The position numbers were made by a program, and so were the translations under genes. The notes beneath the pieces were generated by a model. That model ran no database searches. It had not been told where the DNA came from and saw only the letters and a program-made list of their open reading frames with translations. Below, piece by piece: positions 27,001-35,272 of a DNA stretch of 64,000 nucleotides (the stretch's first letter is position 1; each line of letters opens with the position of its first letter). The stretch is taken from the NCBI GenBank assembly GCA_902763865.1, contig CACWTR010000005.1, forward strand, positions 22,862 to 86,861, written 5' to 3'. Origin of the DNA: an uncultured Bacteroidales bacterium (GTDB taxonomy: Bacteria; Bacteroidota; Bacteroidia; Bacteroidales; Bacteroidaceae).

Positions 27001-28510
27001 GCAGGTTGAGTTCCTCTATTGCCGTCTCGCCGCTGTAGTTGTCGCCATTGATGCTGGCGGAGAAAGGAATGTTGCGGTACTCGTAACCTTTATAGGTGAG
27101 GTTGGCAAGCTTGCCTCCTATCTGTAGGTTTGCCTGCCTGTCCTTTGCCGGAAGAGTGCCTGTCACGTTGACCTCTATCGTCGCAGCCGTACCCCTCCCT
27201 TCGCCGGACAGATCCAGCAGGTGGCCCAGTCTGACGTCGCTGGCGCTGATGTCGGCTTCCACCTTCTTCATGCCGTCTATGCGGGCGTCAATGCGTACTG
27301 TGCCTTGTTCCGATTCGGTGCGCAGGTCGGTGCGTAGGTCGCCGTTGCGGTAGGTGATGCTGCCGGATGTCTTGGTGCTGCCCATTCGGGTGAGGACAGG
27401 ACTGACCTCGTGCGTCCGCCCCTGAAGATTCTCCGCCAGGAACTGCTGGACGGATGGACCCGTGCACAGCTCCCTGATGTCGGCCTCTACGCTTGGCGAT
27501 TCCTGCAGCTCGGCGATAGCGGCATCGGACAGCAGCGAGATGTTGTCGCCGTTGTCCTTGAGCGAGAGGTTCTGTAGCCGCACGATGCCCTTGTCCAACC
27601 GGACAGACGAAGAGACGTTGACAATGTCGTCAAAGGACCTCAGGGCAGGACTCAGGGCGGCCAGCTCGTGAGGGCAGATATGGGCAGAAAACTTGCCTTC
27701 CCCCCGCAACGAATCGAGCCGGATGGGTTCGGCAGCGGACAGGAGACGCGCTTTGTCCAGCACGAACTCGGCACTGGCGCTGCTTTCCGGCATCTCAAGA
27801 AGGAAGTCGCGAATGCTGGCGTTGTGCTGTCCGGCCCTCGCCTCGAAGGAAAGCTTTTGCAGGCGAAGCCCACTCTGCTCGCTCAGGGAGAGGTTGCGCA
27901 GGTTCACGGCAAGCGTGTCGGGCATGTGTGCCAAGATACGTGCCGTCAGGTTCAGCTCCTTGATGTGCAGGTGATCAGGGTTCAGCCTGCCGGGAGTGAC
28001 AGGTCGTCCGATACGGTCGAAGCTGACTTCTCCGCGCCGCACGACAAGAGCGCTGATGCCCAGGTCCAGTGGGGTAGAGGTCGTGTCCTGCGACGAGAAG
28101 GCATCCACCAGGAATTGGAAGTTGAAGGGAGCCTCGCCGTCCTTGTAGAGTTTTGCCTGTGCGCCGATAATCTGTGCTGCGGGAATGCGTATCTTCTTCC
28201 TTGGCAGCTGCATCAGATCAATCTTTGCTGCAATACGCGAAGCCCGCAGCATCAGCGTGTCGCTCAGGTCGTAGAGCTTCACGTTGTCCAGTGTGACGTG
28301 CCCCGTCATCTTCAGCCGCAGCCTGCCGATGCTGACCCTTGCACCTGTCTTCTCGGCAAGGTAGCGCGATGCGATGTCGGCTCCCCATGTCTGGACTGCG
28401 GGAAGCGATGTCAGCAGCAACAGAATCAGCTGGATGGCTACCAGTGTGCCGACGAGGATGCGGAAGATGTATTTCGCGGTGTTGATGGCGACAGGGCTGG
28501 TGTTGGATGG
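24020..28510 (-). CDS. tamB: TamB-type translocation/assembly protein (no ATG start)
   Basis: A very long exported protein of about 1,490 residues, made of repetitive beta-strand segments (AsmA/TamB type). It has a C-terminal DUF490 region (about the last 400 residues, with GVGRFYTYGTLMDTRQ and SFIGDFDLQYRLSPR). TamB proteins bridge the inner and outer membranes in envelope biogenesis. The hydrophobic N-terminal anchor (YIFRILVGTLVAIQLILLLL) is encoded upstream of the first usual start codon, TTG at 28420. The open frame continues back to the glnN stop at 28511-28513 with no ATG or GTG. I give the extended frame as the upper limit; the true start is uncertain. The gene follows glnN in the same frame and on the same strand. 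Confidence 0.85.
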   Translation of the reverse strand, partial: PSNTSPVAINTAKYIFRILVGTLVAIQLILLLLTSLPAVQTWGADIASRYLAEKTGARVSIGRLRLKMTGHVTLDNVKLYDLSDTLMLRASRIAAKIDLMQLPRKKIRIPAAQIIGAQAKLYKDGEAPFNFQFLVDAFSSQDTTSTPLDLGISALVVRRGEVSFDRIGRPVTPGRLNPDHLHIKELNLTARILAHMPDTLAVNLRNLSLSEQSGLRLQKLSFEARAGQHNASIRDFLLEMPESSASAEFVLDKARLLSAAEPIRLDSLRGEGKFSAHICPHELAALSPALRSFDDIVNVSSSVRLDKGIVRLQNLSLKDNGDNISLLSDAAIAELQESPSVEADIRELCTGPSVQQFLAENLQGRTHEVSPVLTRMGSTKTSGSITYRNGDLRTDLRTESEQGTVRIDARIDGMKKVEADISASDVRLGHLLDLSGEGRGTAATIEVNVTGTLPAKDRQANLQIGGKLANLTYKGYEYRNIPFSASINGDNYSGETAIEELNLQGQLHFESAVQQGRRSLSLNARVKDFAPFNMNLTKRYEGERFSVGIEADFSDISPNRLQGELHLRGLELASQQKGNLQVGDIDFTSNVADDGTHLRIGSDFLRMRADGKFNWKTLPATFLLPFRQNLPSLFALGEKHPEPSGNDFRFVILVRDTLLAGRLLDTDLRVPAWSWLDGTISDAVGQIAMQLNVPTLQAAGQHLQNITCRTEGGRASLQTSLQFERIMKGKPVELNFDAYATADKVTSRLRWDNKRSAAYTGDISLTGFVHRDLTGQTMLDARMNSSRVIIGDTLWHIQPATISYHDHVVDVSNLSISQAERHIDINGRISALDSDTLRAELADIDIAYVMDLVNFHSVDFGGKATGSIYATSLMKKPFADAYLQVHDFTFNEANLGNMDLYANWGKQERAILLEADMRGPIPQHHTQLNGTIIPGKEETDGLNLNIQTSYFDLAFLKKFTKDIFRDLQGRTSGRMRIFGPFDVVNLEGNMYVNEMKMNVPAIGTDYHLAGDSVILRADNIWLHGARIYDRIGMPGMDEHMATVEAHLMHDALKDLSFDISIDAHNLLGYNFPHQGGSNFYGTAYADAQVHLYGGPGTTTIDVEATPMPGTTLTYNAASRGAVSEEDFVTYVKKGELSSLTPEGNPSDKDGSSPDLLFPIGSPLPSSADLRVNLNINANPNAQIRLLMDPRTGDNISIYGDGRLHANYYNKGRFQLYGTYRVSEGNYRMSIRDLITKDFVFQPDGTVVFGGNAMQAALNLTAKHTVLNVSLDDLSSTGLGLANTRVDCIMRIGGIIQDPAITFDFDLPNANEDEKQMVRSMLSSEEERDMQAIYLLGVGRFYTYGTLMDTRQTKGGVAMNSVLSSALSSRFNQIMSQALGGSNWSFGTNLRTGEAGWEHLDVEGMLSGKMLSGRLQFNGNFGYRENKYKMNTGSFIGDFDLQYRLSPRSPFSLKAYNQTNDRYFTQSSLTTQGIGIKFQRDFTRFMELFRSTGKNKK

Positions 28511-30703
28511 TTAGTGAATGAAGAGCATCTCGCGGTACTTCGGCAAGGGCCAAAGTTCATCATCGACGATGAGTTCCAATTGGTCAACGTGGTAGCGTAT
28601 CTTCTCAATGAGCGGGGCAACGGTGTCGTGATATGCGATGGCCCGCTCGCGACCGTCGCGGATGCGGTTTGCCACGCGGCGTGCCTCGATGAGGCGTTCC
28701 ACGTTCTCAATGATGAAGGTGTTGTGCTCACCCATTTGCCGGATGAGGTTCAGGTTTGGGCTGTTCAGGCGCTCCGCATCTTCTTTCGGGAATATCTCCG
28801 CCATCTTGCGCACGTTGTCGATGAGTTGTGTCTGGTAGCGTGTGCTGGTCGGGATGATGTGGTTCATGCAGATGTCGCCGAAGATGCGTGCCTCGATCTG
28901 TATCTTCTTGATATAGGTGTCGAGCTTGATCTCGTTGCGTGCCTCCAGTTCAGCCTTTGTCAGGACGTTCATGTCAGAGAACATTCTGACGGTCTCGGGC
29001 TTGAGGTACTGGTCAAGGATGAGTGGGGCGCTGGTCTCCGTATCGAGGCCGCGTCGGGCTGCTTCCTGTTTCCATGCCTCGCTGTAGCCGTTGCCGTCGA
29101 AGCGGATAGGCTTGCAGGTCTTGATGTCCTCGCGTACCGTGGAGAGGATGGCCTTTGTCAGTTCCATTCCCTGACTGATACGGGTATCGACGCGCTGCTT
29201 GAAGTCTGTCAGGGCTTCGGCCATAGCTGTGTTCAGGACTATCATTGCAGCGGCGCAGTTCTGTTGGCTGCCGACGGCGCGGAACTCGAAGCGGTTGCCG
29301 GTGAAGGCAAAGGGTGAGGTGCGGTTGCGGTCGGTGTTGTCCTGCGTGAGCTCGGGTATCTGGGGAATGTCAAGGCTGAGCGTTTGTTTGCCGGAAAGGT
29401 TGATGAGCTCGTCGTCGGTGCTGCTCTCGAGATGTTCGAGCAGGTCGCTCAGTTGCTTCCCGAGGAAGCTGGAGACGATGGCTGGCGGCGCTTCCGATGC
29501 GCCCAGGCGGTGCACGTTGGTAGCGCTGATGATGGAAGCCTTCAGCAGTCCGTTGTGGCGATAGACGGCCATGAGTGATTCGACGATGAAGGTGACGAAG
29601 CGCAGGTTGTCGAGCGGTGCCTTGCCGGGTCCGTGCAGCAGGATGCCGGTGTCGGTGGAGAGGCTCCAGTTGTTGTGCTTGCCCGAGCCGTTGATGCCGG
29701 CAAAGGGCTTTTCGTGGAGCAGGCAACGGAAGCCGTGCTTGCGAGCCACTTTCTTCATCAGACTCATGATGAGCATATTGTGATCGACGGCAAGGTTTGT
29801 TTCCTCGAAGATGGGTGCAAGTTCGAACTGGTTTGGCGCCACTTCGTTGTGGCGTGTCTTGCAGGGGATGCCAAGCTCCAGAGCTTTTATCTCCAGGTCC
29901 TTCATGAAGGCTGCCACGCGCATGGGGATGGAGCCGAAGTAGTGGTCGTCCATCTGCTGGTTCTTGGCCGAGTCGTGTCCCATCAGTGTGCGTCCTGTCA
30001 TCATCAGGTCTGGCCTGGCTGCATAGAGTCCTTCATCGACGAGGAAGTATTCCTGTTCCCAGCCGAGGTTGCAGACGACGCGTCTGACGTCGGGATAGAA
30101 GTAGCGTGCTACGGCTGTGGCAGCTTTGTCAACAGCTTTGAGCGACTTTTTGAGCGGTGCCTTGTAGTCGAGTGCTTCGCCTGTGTAGGAGATGAAGATG
30201 GTTGGAATCATCAGTGTGTCGCCCAGGACGAAGACGGGGCTTGTGGGGTCCCATGCCGAGTAGCCTCGTGCCTCGAAGGTGGAGCGTATGCCGCCGCTGG
30301 GGAATGAACTGGCGTCGGGTTCCTGCTGCACGAGCTGTTTGCCGGTGAACTCTTCTATCATGCCGCCTTTGCCGTCGTGCTCTACGAAGCCGTCGTGTTT
30401 CTCGGCTGTGCCTTCTGTGAGGGGTTGGAACCAGTGTGTGCAATGTGTTGCGCCGAGTTCCATTGCCCATTTCTTCATGCCTGCAGCAACGGCGTTGGCT
30501 GTTGCCATGTCGAGTGAGGCCTCGCCGTCGATGACGTCGCACATCTTCCCGTAGGCTTCCGGGGGCAGATACTTTTGCATCTTCTGGCGTGTGAATACGT
30601 ATTTTGCAAAGAATTCGCTGGGCCGTTCTTCGGGGTTGGGTACTTCGACGGCGCGTTTCTTGAAGGCCTCGCCTACTATCTGAAACCTGAGTGTGCTGGA
30701 CAT
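28511..30703 (-). CDS. glnN: Glutamine synthetase, type III
   Basis: A 730-residue type III (GSIII) glutamine synthetase, the form typical of Bacteroidota. It makes glutamine from glutamate, ammonia and ATP. The catalytic core shows CNLGWEQEYFLVD, TRHNEVAPNQFELAPIFE, LHEKPFAGINGSGKHNNWS and NRTSPFAFTGNRFEFRAVG in order, which covers the metal and ATP-binding glutamates. Length matches the family. The stop codon lies in the same frame as tamB downstream. A 7-bp tandem repeat tract (CCATTTA) fills the upstream region where a promoter should be. Confidence 0.97.
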   Translation of the reverse strand: MSSTLRFQIVGEAFKKRAVEVPNPEERPSEFFAKYVFTRQKMQKYLPPEAYGKMCDVIDGEASLDMATANAVAAGMKKWAMELGATHCTHWFQPLTEGTAEKHDGFVEHDGKGGMIEEFTGKQLVQQEPDASSFPSGGIRSTFEARGYSAWDPTSPVFVLGDTLMIPTIFISYTGEALDYKAPLKKSLKAVDKAATAVARYFYPDVRRVVCNLGWEQEYFLVDEGLYAARPDLMMTGRTLMGHDSAKNQQMDDHYFGSIPMRVAAFMKDLEIKALELGIPCKTRHNEVAPNQFELAPIFEETNLAVDHNMLIMSLMKKVARKHGFRCLLHEKPFAGINGSGKHNNWSLSTDTGILLHGPGKAPLDNLRFVTFIVESLMAVYRHNGLLKASIISATNVHRLGASEAPPAIVSSFLGKQLSDLLEHLESSTDDELINLSGKQTLSLDIPQIPELTQDNTDRNRTSPFAFTGNRFEFRAVGSQQNCAAAMIVLNTAMAEALTDFKQRVDTRISQGMELTKAILSTVREDIKTCKPIRFDGNGYSEAWKQEAARRGLDTETSAPLILDQYLKPETVRMFSDMNVLTKAELEARNEIKLDTYIKKIQIEARIFGDICMNHIIPTSTRYQTQLIDNVRKMAEIFPKEDAERLNSPNLNLIRQMGEHNTFIIENVERLIEARRVANRIRDGRERAIAYHDTVAPLIEKIRYHVDQLELIVDDELWPLPKYREMLFIH

Positions 30704-30727
30704 CTTTTTCCTATTTACGAATTAAAA

Positions 30728-30843
30728 CATTTACCATTTAGCCATTTACCATTTACCATTTAGCCATTTACCATTTAGCCATTTACCATTTACCATTTAG
30801 CCATTTACCATTTACTATTTAGCCATTTAGCATTTACCATTTA
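30728..30843 (+). repeat. 7-bp tandem repeat (CCATTTA)
   Basis: About fifteen imperfect copies of CCATTTA or its variants (CATTTAG, CATTTAC) fill the gap between glnN and the carbamoylputrescine amidase gene on the opposite side. Confidence 0.9.
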
Positions 30844-31752
30844 TTGGCATTTGTCCGGGTGTTGGCCTGTGCCGGGTTCGTCTATGTATCTTCTGACGAT
30901 GTCGCCGTATGCGTCTATGCGGCGGTCGCGCAGGAAGGGCCACCACTGGCGGACACTTTCCGTGCGTGCGAAATCGACTTCTACGATGGCTTTCTCTTCG
31001 GCATCCTGACTTGCTTCGTAGAGCAGTTCGCCCTGCTGACCGGCCACGAAGCTGCTGCCCCAGAACTGTATGCCTCCGGTTGTTCCGCTTGGGTCCGGCT
31101 CGTGGCCGACGCGGTTGACGCTGACTACGGGAATGCCGTTGGCGATGGCATGGCTGCGCTGGATGGTCATCCAGGCTTGGCGTTGCCGCTGCTGCTCTTC
31201 GGGCGTGTCGGTGCTTTCGTAGCCGATGGCGGTGGGGTAGATGAGGAGGTCTGCTCCCTGCAGGGCCATGAGTCGTGCTCCTTCGGGGTACCATTGGTCC
31301 CAGCAGACCTGCAGTCCCAGCCGTCCTACGCTTGTCTGGATGGGATGGAAGCCGAGGTCGCCGGGGGAGAAGTAGAACTTCTCGTAGTAGGCAGGGTCGT
31401 CGGGGATGTGCATCTTGCGGTGCATGCCGCAGATGCTGCCGTCGGATTCGAAGACGACTGCCGTGTTGTGATAGAGTCCGGCGGCACGGCGCTCGAAGAG
31501 GCTCGTGACGAGTACGACACGGTTCTCTCTTGCCACCTTTCCGTAGAATTGTGTTGCCTCTCCGGGGATGGGTTGTGCATAGCGGAAGCAGGCTGTGTCC
31601 TCTGTCTGGCAGAAGTAGGGGCTGTCGTGCAGTTCCTGCAGCACGATGAGCTGTGCGCCCCGGCCTGCGAGTTCGGCAATGCCGGAAGCCAGCTTCCTGC
31701 GGTTTACTTCGATGTTGTCGGAGCAGCTTTGCTGAATGATTCCTATCTTCAT
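30841..31752 (-). CDS. aguB: N-carbamoylputrescine amidase
   Basis: A carbon-nitrogen hydrolase (nitrilase superfamily) of about 303 residues, starting at the ATG of MKIGIIQQSC. An in-frame ATG 48 bp upstream would add a non-conserved tail. The Glu-Lys-Cys triad can be seen as LIVLQELHDSPYF (Glu), GMHRKMHIPDD (Lys) and LQVCWDQWYPEGARL (Cys). It hydrolyses N-carbamoylputrescine to putrescine. Agmatine deiminase lies 57 bp upstream on the same strand, giving the two-step route from agmatine to putrescine. The stop codon falls inside the tandem repeat tract. Confidence 0.94.
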   Translation of the reverse strand: MKIGIIQQSCSDNIEVNRRKLASGIAELAGRGAQLIVLQELHDSPYFCQTEDTACFRYAQPIPGEATQFYGKVARENRVVLVTSLFERRAAGLYHNTAVVFESDGSICGMHRKMHIPDDPAYYEKFYFSPGDLGFHPIQTSVGRLGLQVCWDQWYPEGARLMALQGADLLIYPTAIGYESTDTPEEQQRQRQAWMTIQRSHAIANGIPVVSVNRVGHEPDPSGTTGGIQFWGSSFVAGQQGELLYEASQDAEEKAIVEVDFARTESVRQWWPFLRDRRIDAYGDIVRRYIDEPGTGQHPDKCQ

Positions 31753-31809
31753 TGGTCGTTTGGTCGTTTGGGGGATTCTGTGCGGTAGCAAATTCTTCAC
31801 TATTCACTT

Positions 31810-32862
31810 TTACTTTTCACTTCCCACTTGTCTTGGGAACTGCATGGTGCAGCAGTGCAGGCTGCCGTGCTGGATGATGAGGGGCAGGCAGTCGATGCCC
31901 AGGATTTCGTGTTGGGGGAAGGCCTTGCTGAGCTGTTCCTTGGCTACGAGGTCGGTGTCGGGGTTGCCGTAGGTGGGCATCAGGACGGCTCCGTTGATGA
32001 CGAGGAAGTTGGCATAGGTGGCGGGCAGGCGGTTGCCGTCTTCGTCGAAGACTGCCTTTGCCATTGGCAGGGGGATGAGCCGGTAGGGGTTGTCGTCCGG
32101 AGTGCGGAACGTCTTCAGCTGCTCCTCCATGCGGGTGAGCTCGTCGTAGTGCTCGTCGCTGGTGTCGAGGCATTGCACGTAGGCAATCGTGTCGTCGGGA
32201 CAGAAGCGTGCCAGGGTGTCGATGTGGCCGTCGGTGTCATCGCCGGCCAGGTTGCCGTGGTCGAGCCAGAGGATGCGCTCGGCGTGGAGCGTCTTGAGCA
32301 GACGTTCCTCGATTTGTGCCTGCGAGAGCGGTTGGTTGCGGTTGGGTGCCAGCAGGCACTGGCTCGTGGTCATGATGGTGCCGCGTCCGTCGCTCTCGAT
32401 GCTTCCGCCTTCCAGCACGAAGTCCAGGTGGTTCTCGTAGCGTCCTGTCAGGATGCCTTGCCTTGCCATTCTGCGGCAGATGCAGTTGTCGAACTTGGAA
32501 GGGAACTTCTTTCCCCATCCGTTGAACTTGAAGTCGAGCAGGCGGGAGGATGCTTCGGGCGAGATGAGCGTGAGGAACCCGTGGTCGCGAGCCCATGTGT
32601 CGTTGGACGGGGCTTCGCAGAGCACGATGCGGCGCATGTTTGCGGCTGACAGCGTTTTCCTGAGCAGCCGCTGCACCTCATAGGGCTCCGGCGTGACGAT
32701 GATGAGTTGTTGTCGCCCGGCAATGGCTTTCGCCATGTCAAGATAGCATCGGGTGACATCCTTCAGGATGGGTCGCCAGTCGGTGCCGCTATGCGGCCAT
32801 GTCAGCTGCACGGCACTCTGTTCGTGCCATTCTGCTGGTAGTGTGAATTTGTTGTTCCTCAC
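31810..32862 (-). CDS. aguA: Agmatine deiminase
   Basis: A protein of about 350 residues in the PPADF/agmatine deiminase family. It converts agmatine to N-carbamoylputrescine. Typical motifs are WPHSGTDWRP, NDTWARDHGF, DFVLEGGSIESDGRGTIMTT, DDTDGHIDTLARF and the C-terminal GSLHCCTMQFP with the catalytic cysteine. I place the start at GTG 32862 (VRNNKFTLPAEW), because a TATCTTTG promoter on the minus strand at 32887-32894 leaves about 20 nt of leader. The longer frame starting upstream would read through the promoter. It precedes aguB, and both are on the minus strand. Confidence 0.93.
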   Translation of the reverse strand: MRNNKFTLPAEWHEQSAVQLTWPHSGTDWRPILKDVTRCYLDMAKAIAGRQQLIIVTPEPYEVQRLLRKTLSAANMRRIVLCEAPSNDTWARDHGFLTLISPEASSRLLDFKFNGWGKKFPSKFDNCICRRMARQGILTGRYENHLDFVLEGGSIESDGRGTIMTTSQCLLAPNRNQPLSQAQIEERLLKTLHAERILWLDHGNLAGDDTDGHIDTLARFCPDDTIAYVQCLDTSDEHYDELTRMEEQLKTFRTPDDNPYRLIPLPMAKAVFDEDGNRLPATYANFLVINGAVLMPTYGNPDTDLVAKEQLSKAFPQHEILGIDCLPLIIQHGSLHCCTMQFPRQVGSEK

Positions 32863-32886
32863 CAAGGTATTCTGTTTTTTCGTGCG

Positions 32887-32894
32887 CAAAGATA
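32887..32894 (-). promoter_or_regulatory. Promoter -7 box of aguA-aguB
   Basis: Read on the minus strand this is TATCTTTG, with TTTCG just upstream. It sets the upper limit for the aguA start codon. Confidence 0.6.
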
Positions 32895-33032
32895 CGAAAT
32901 AATATCGAGTTGCACACAATCTGAAGGCAGAAAAGACGCTTCCGACTGAATAATTCTTTCCGAAACAGGGGTGGAATGTCCCCGTGCTTAGGTGTCAATT
33001 CGCAACCGGTTAGTGTGGTTATGCTTTCAATA

Positions 33033-33415
33033 TGTCAATTATTGCACACTTCGGAAAGGGTCGAAAAAGGGCGGTTTTCGCGTCGGTTTTGCGGGGAAGA
33101 CGCGGGCTTGCGCCGATAAGCTCACGACGTGTTGGCCAACACGTCGCGTCGTGTGGGCCAACGCGACGGGGAGAGCTTAGTGGAACTTCGTGCTGGAAAA
33201 GTGTGCAAAAACGGCAGAAATCGCTCCTTTTTGCAAGGTGGAGTTGGCAGTTTTGTGCTTTGATTTTAAGCAATCCGAATCGTAAGTTGCTGATAGACAA
33301 TGCTGACTTGATTTGAGCCCCTGCTTATCCTTTGGGGGTAGGAAAGTATGCCGGAGGGCAAAATAATCGTTCCTGGCGCGTTTGCTCTAAAATGGTGTGT
33401 AAGCAAAAACGGCTG
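33033..33415. repeat. Dispersed ~380-bp element, copy 2
   Basis: Homologous to 23633-24013 in the same orientation and of nearly equal length (383 against 381 bp). The inverted repeat arms TTGCACACTT (33042-33051) and AAGTGTGCAA (33199-33208) again span 167 bp. A perfect palindrome (CGACGTGTTGGCCAACACGTCG, arms around 33126-33147) sits inside. On the minus strand 33019-33300 is open, and its translation can be aligned without gaps to the same frame in copy 1. The rest of 32863-33565 holds only promoters. Confidence 0.8.
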
Positions 33416-33533
33416 TTTTGCTTTCATTTTGTCAGAATGCGTCGAATGAGCCAGCCTGTACGGATAAAAGTAAAAAGATGAAGGTTTAGGAAAAATATCG
33501 CACTCATTTCTTCCTTAATTCTGAAAATCTTCG

Positions 33534-33541
33534 TACCTTTG
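33534..33541 (+). promoter_or_regulatory. Promoter -7 box of the Nif3-like gene
   Basis: TACCTTTG followed by CCGC. Transcription would begin near 33548, so the ATG at 33566 rather than an earlier in-frame start codon at 33539 is used. Confidence 0.6.
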
Positions 33542-33565
33542 CCGCGCAATAACATACTGTATCGT

Positions 33566-34381
33566 ATGAGCGTAAGAGTTCAAGACGTGATTGGCGCCCT
33601 TGAAGATTTCGCGCCTCTGCCTCTGCAGGAAAGCTACGATAATGCTGGCTTGCAGGTAGGATTGACAGAGACGGAAGTGTCAGGGGTTTTATTGTGCCTG
33701 GACGTAACCGAAGAGGTGATACGCGAGGCACTGGAGCTGGGCTGCAACATGATAGTGTCGCACCACCCGCTCATCTTCCATGCCCTCAGGCAGCTGACGG
33801 ATGCAGATGCCGTGCAGCGGTGTGTGCGCCTGGCATTGCAGAACGACATTGCCATCTATTCGGCCCACACAAATCTGGATGCGGCAGTGGATGGAGTCAA
33901 CTACATGATGGCCGAAAGGCTGGGGCTGGTGGACGTCGTGCTGCTTCAGCCCCGGCAGGTGGAAGTCGGCATCGGGACGAGGTCGCGCCTCGTGCAGGCC
34001 GGTTCGGGCGTGATAGGCTACCTGCCTCAGGGAGAAGATTCGCTCGCCTTCCTGCAAAGGGTGAAACAGGCATTCAGCGTGGAATGCCTGATGCACAACG
34101 AGCTGCTGACGCGTCCCGTGCAGAGCGTTGCCATTTGCGGCGGGGCAGGGGACTTCCTCCTCGGCGAAGCTCTCCACGCAGGAGCCGATGCTTTCCTGAC
34201 CGGAGAAATGCACTACCACCAGTACTTCGGCCACGACGGACAAATACAGATAGGAGTGCTCGGTCACTACCAGAGCGAACAGTACACGACGGACATCTTC
34301 TCGACGGTGATAGGCGAGAGGTGCCCCAGGCTGCCGCTCTTCAAGACAACCGTCTGCACCAACCCCGTCAAGTACCTGTAG
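33566..34381 (+). CDS. Nif3-like dinuclear metal centre protein
   Basis: A 271-residue NIF3/YbgI-family protein. The N-terminal SYDNAGLQVG, the MIVSHHPLIFHALRQL segment with two metal-binding histidines, SAHTNLDAA, and the C-terminal FLTGEMHYHQYFGHDG and LGHYQSEQ motifs are all present. Family members form toroidal hexamers with two metals per subunit; the cellular role is not settled. The start at 33566 (MSVRVQDVIGAL) follows from the promoter position. A zinc-ribbon coiled-coil gene follows 57 bp downstream, a neighbourhood often kept in Bacteroidales. Confidence 0.93.
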   Translation: MSVRVQDVIGALEDFAPLPLQESYDNAGLQVGLTETEVSGVLLCLDVTEEVIREALELGCNMIVSHHPLIFHALRQLTDADAVQRCVRLALQNDIAIYSAHTNLDAAVDGVNYMMAERLGLVDVVLLQPRQVEVGIGTRSRLVQAGSGVIGYLPQGEDSLAFLQRVKQAFSVECLMHNELLTRPVQSVAICGGAGDFLLGEALHAGADAFLTGEMHYHQYFGHDGQIQIGVLGHYQSEQYTTDIFSTVIGERCPRLPLFKTTVCTNPVKYL

Positions 34382-34438
34382 CCCCCGGCGGAATCAATGC
34401 AAACAAAAATCATAACAAGCGAAACATAAATAAAAAAG

Positions 34439-35266
34439 ATGGCAAGAGAAAAAACAAAGAAAGACCCCGCTGAGTACAGTGTGGAAGAGAAACTGGCAAA
34501 CCTGTATGCCCTGCAGAGCATGCTCTCCGAAATCGACAGCATCAAGACCCTCCGCGGCGAACTGCCCCTCGAGGTGCAGGACCTCGAAGATGAAATCGAA
34601 GGCATGACGACCCGCATCGAGAAGATCGGCGCCGACATCGCAGAACTGAAGCGCGAGATAAGCGACCGCAATGCTAAAATCGCCGAGAACAACGCCAGCA
34701 TCGAGCGCTACAAGCAGCAGATGGACAACGTGCGCAACAACCGCGAATTCGACAGCCTGACCAAGCAGGTAGAGTATGCCGAACTCGACAACCAGCTCCA
34801 CGAAAAGAAAATCCGCGAAGCCAAAGAAGTCGTCGAGGCAAAGACGGCAGAGATGACCCGCTGCAACCTCGAAGTCAACGACCGGCGCGTGATGCTCGAG
34901 ACAAAGAAAGAAGAACTCGAGGAAATCGTCAGCGAGACAAAGGCCGAAGAGGAGAAGCTCCGCGAGCGTGCCAAGAACCTTGAAATCACCATCGAGCCGC
35001 GACTGCTCAACGCCTTCAAGCGCATCCGTCGCAACAGCCGCAACGGCCTGGGCATCGTCTCCGTACAGCGCGACGCATGCTGCGGCTGCTTCAACAAAAT
35101 TCCGCCACAGCGTCAGCTCGACATCCGCAGCCGCAAGAAAATCATCGTCTGCGAATACTGCGGACGCATCATGATAGACCGCGAACTGGCCGGACTCCCC
35201 TCCGAGGCACAGGACACTCCAAAGAAGAGCGCACGCAAGTCGAGAGCCAAGAAGGCCGAAGAATAA
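34439..35266 (+). CDS. Coiled-coil protein with C-terminal C4 zinc ribbon
   Basis: A 275-residue protein. Residues about 15-190 form long charged heptad helices (IEKIGADIAELKREISDRNA and similar), predicted as an antiparallel coiled coil. A C4 zinc ribbon follows, with DACCGCFNKIPP as the first knuckle and IVCEYCGRIM as the second. The last 25 residues are lysine- and alanine-rich. Homologues next to nif3-like genes are thought to bind nucleic acid, but function is not established. It lies between the Nif3-like gene and a PheC-like gene, all on the plus strand. Confidence 0.92.
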   Translation: MAREKTKKDPAEYSVEEKLANLYALQSMLSEIDSIKTLRGELPLEVQDLEDEIEGMTTRIEKIGADIAELKREISDRNAKIAENNASIERYKQQMDNVRNNREFDSLTKQVEYAELDNQLHEKKIREAKEVVEAKTAEMTRCNLEVNDRRVMLETKKEELEEIVSETKAEEEKLRERAKNLEITIEPRLLNAFKRIRRNSRNGLGIVSVQRDACCGCFNKIPPQRQLDIRSRKKIIVCEYCGRIMIDRELAGLPSEAQDTPKKSARKSRAKKAEE

Positions 35267-35272
35267 AAACCG

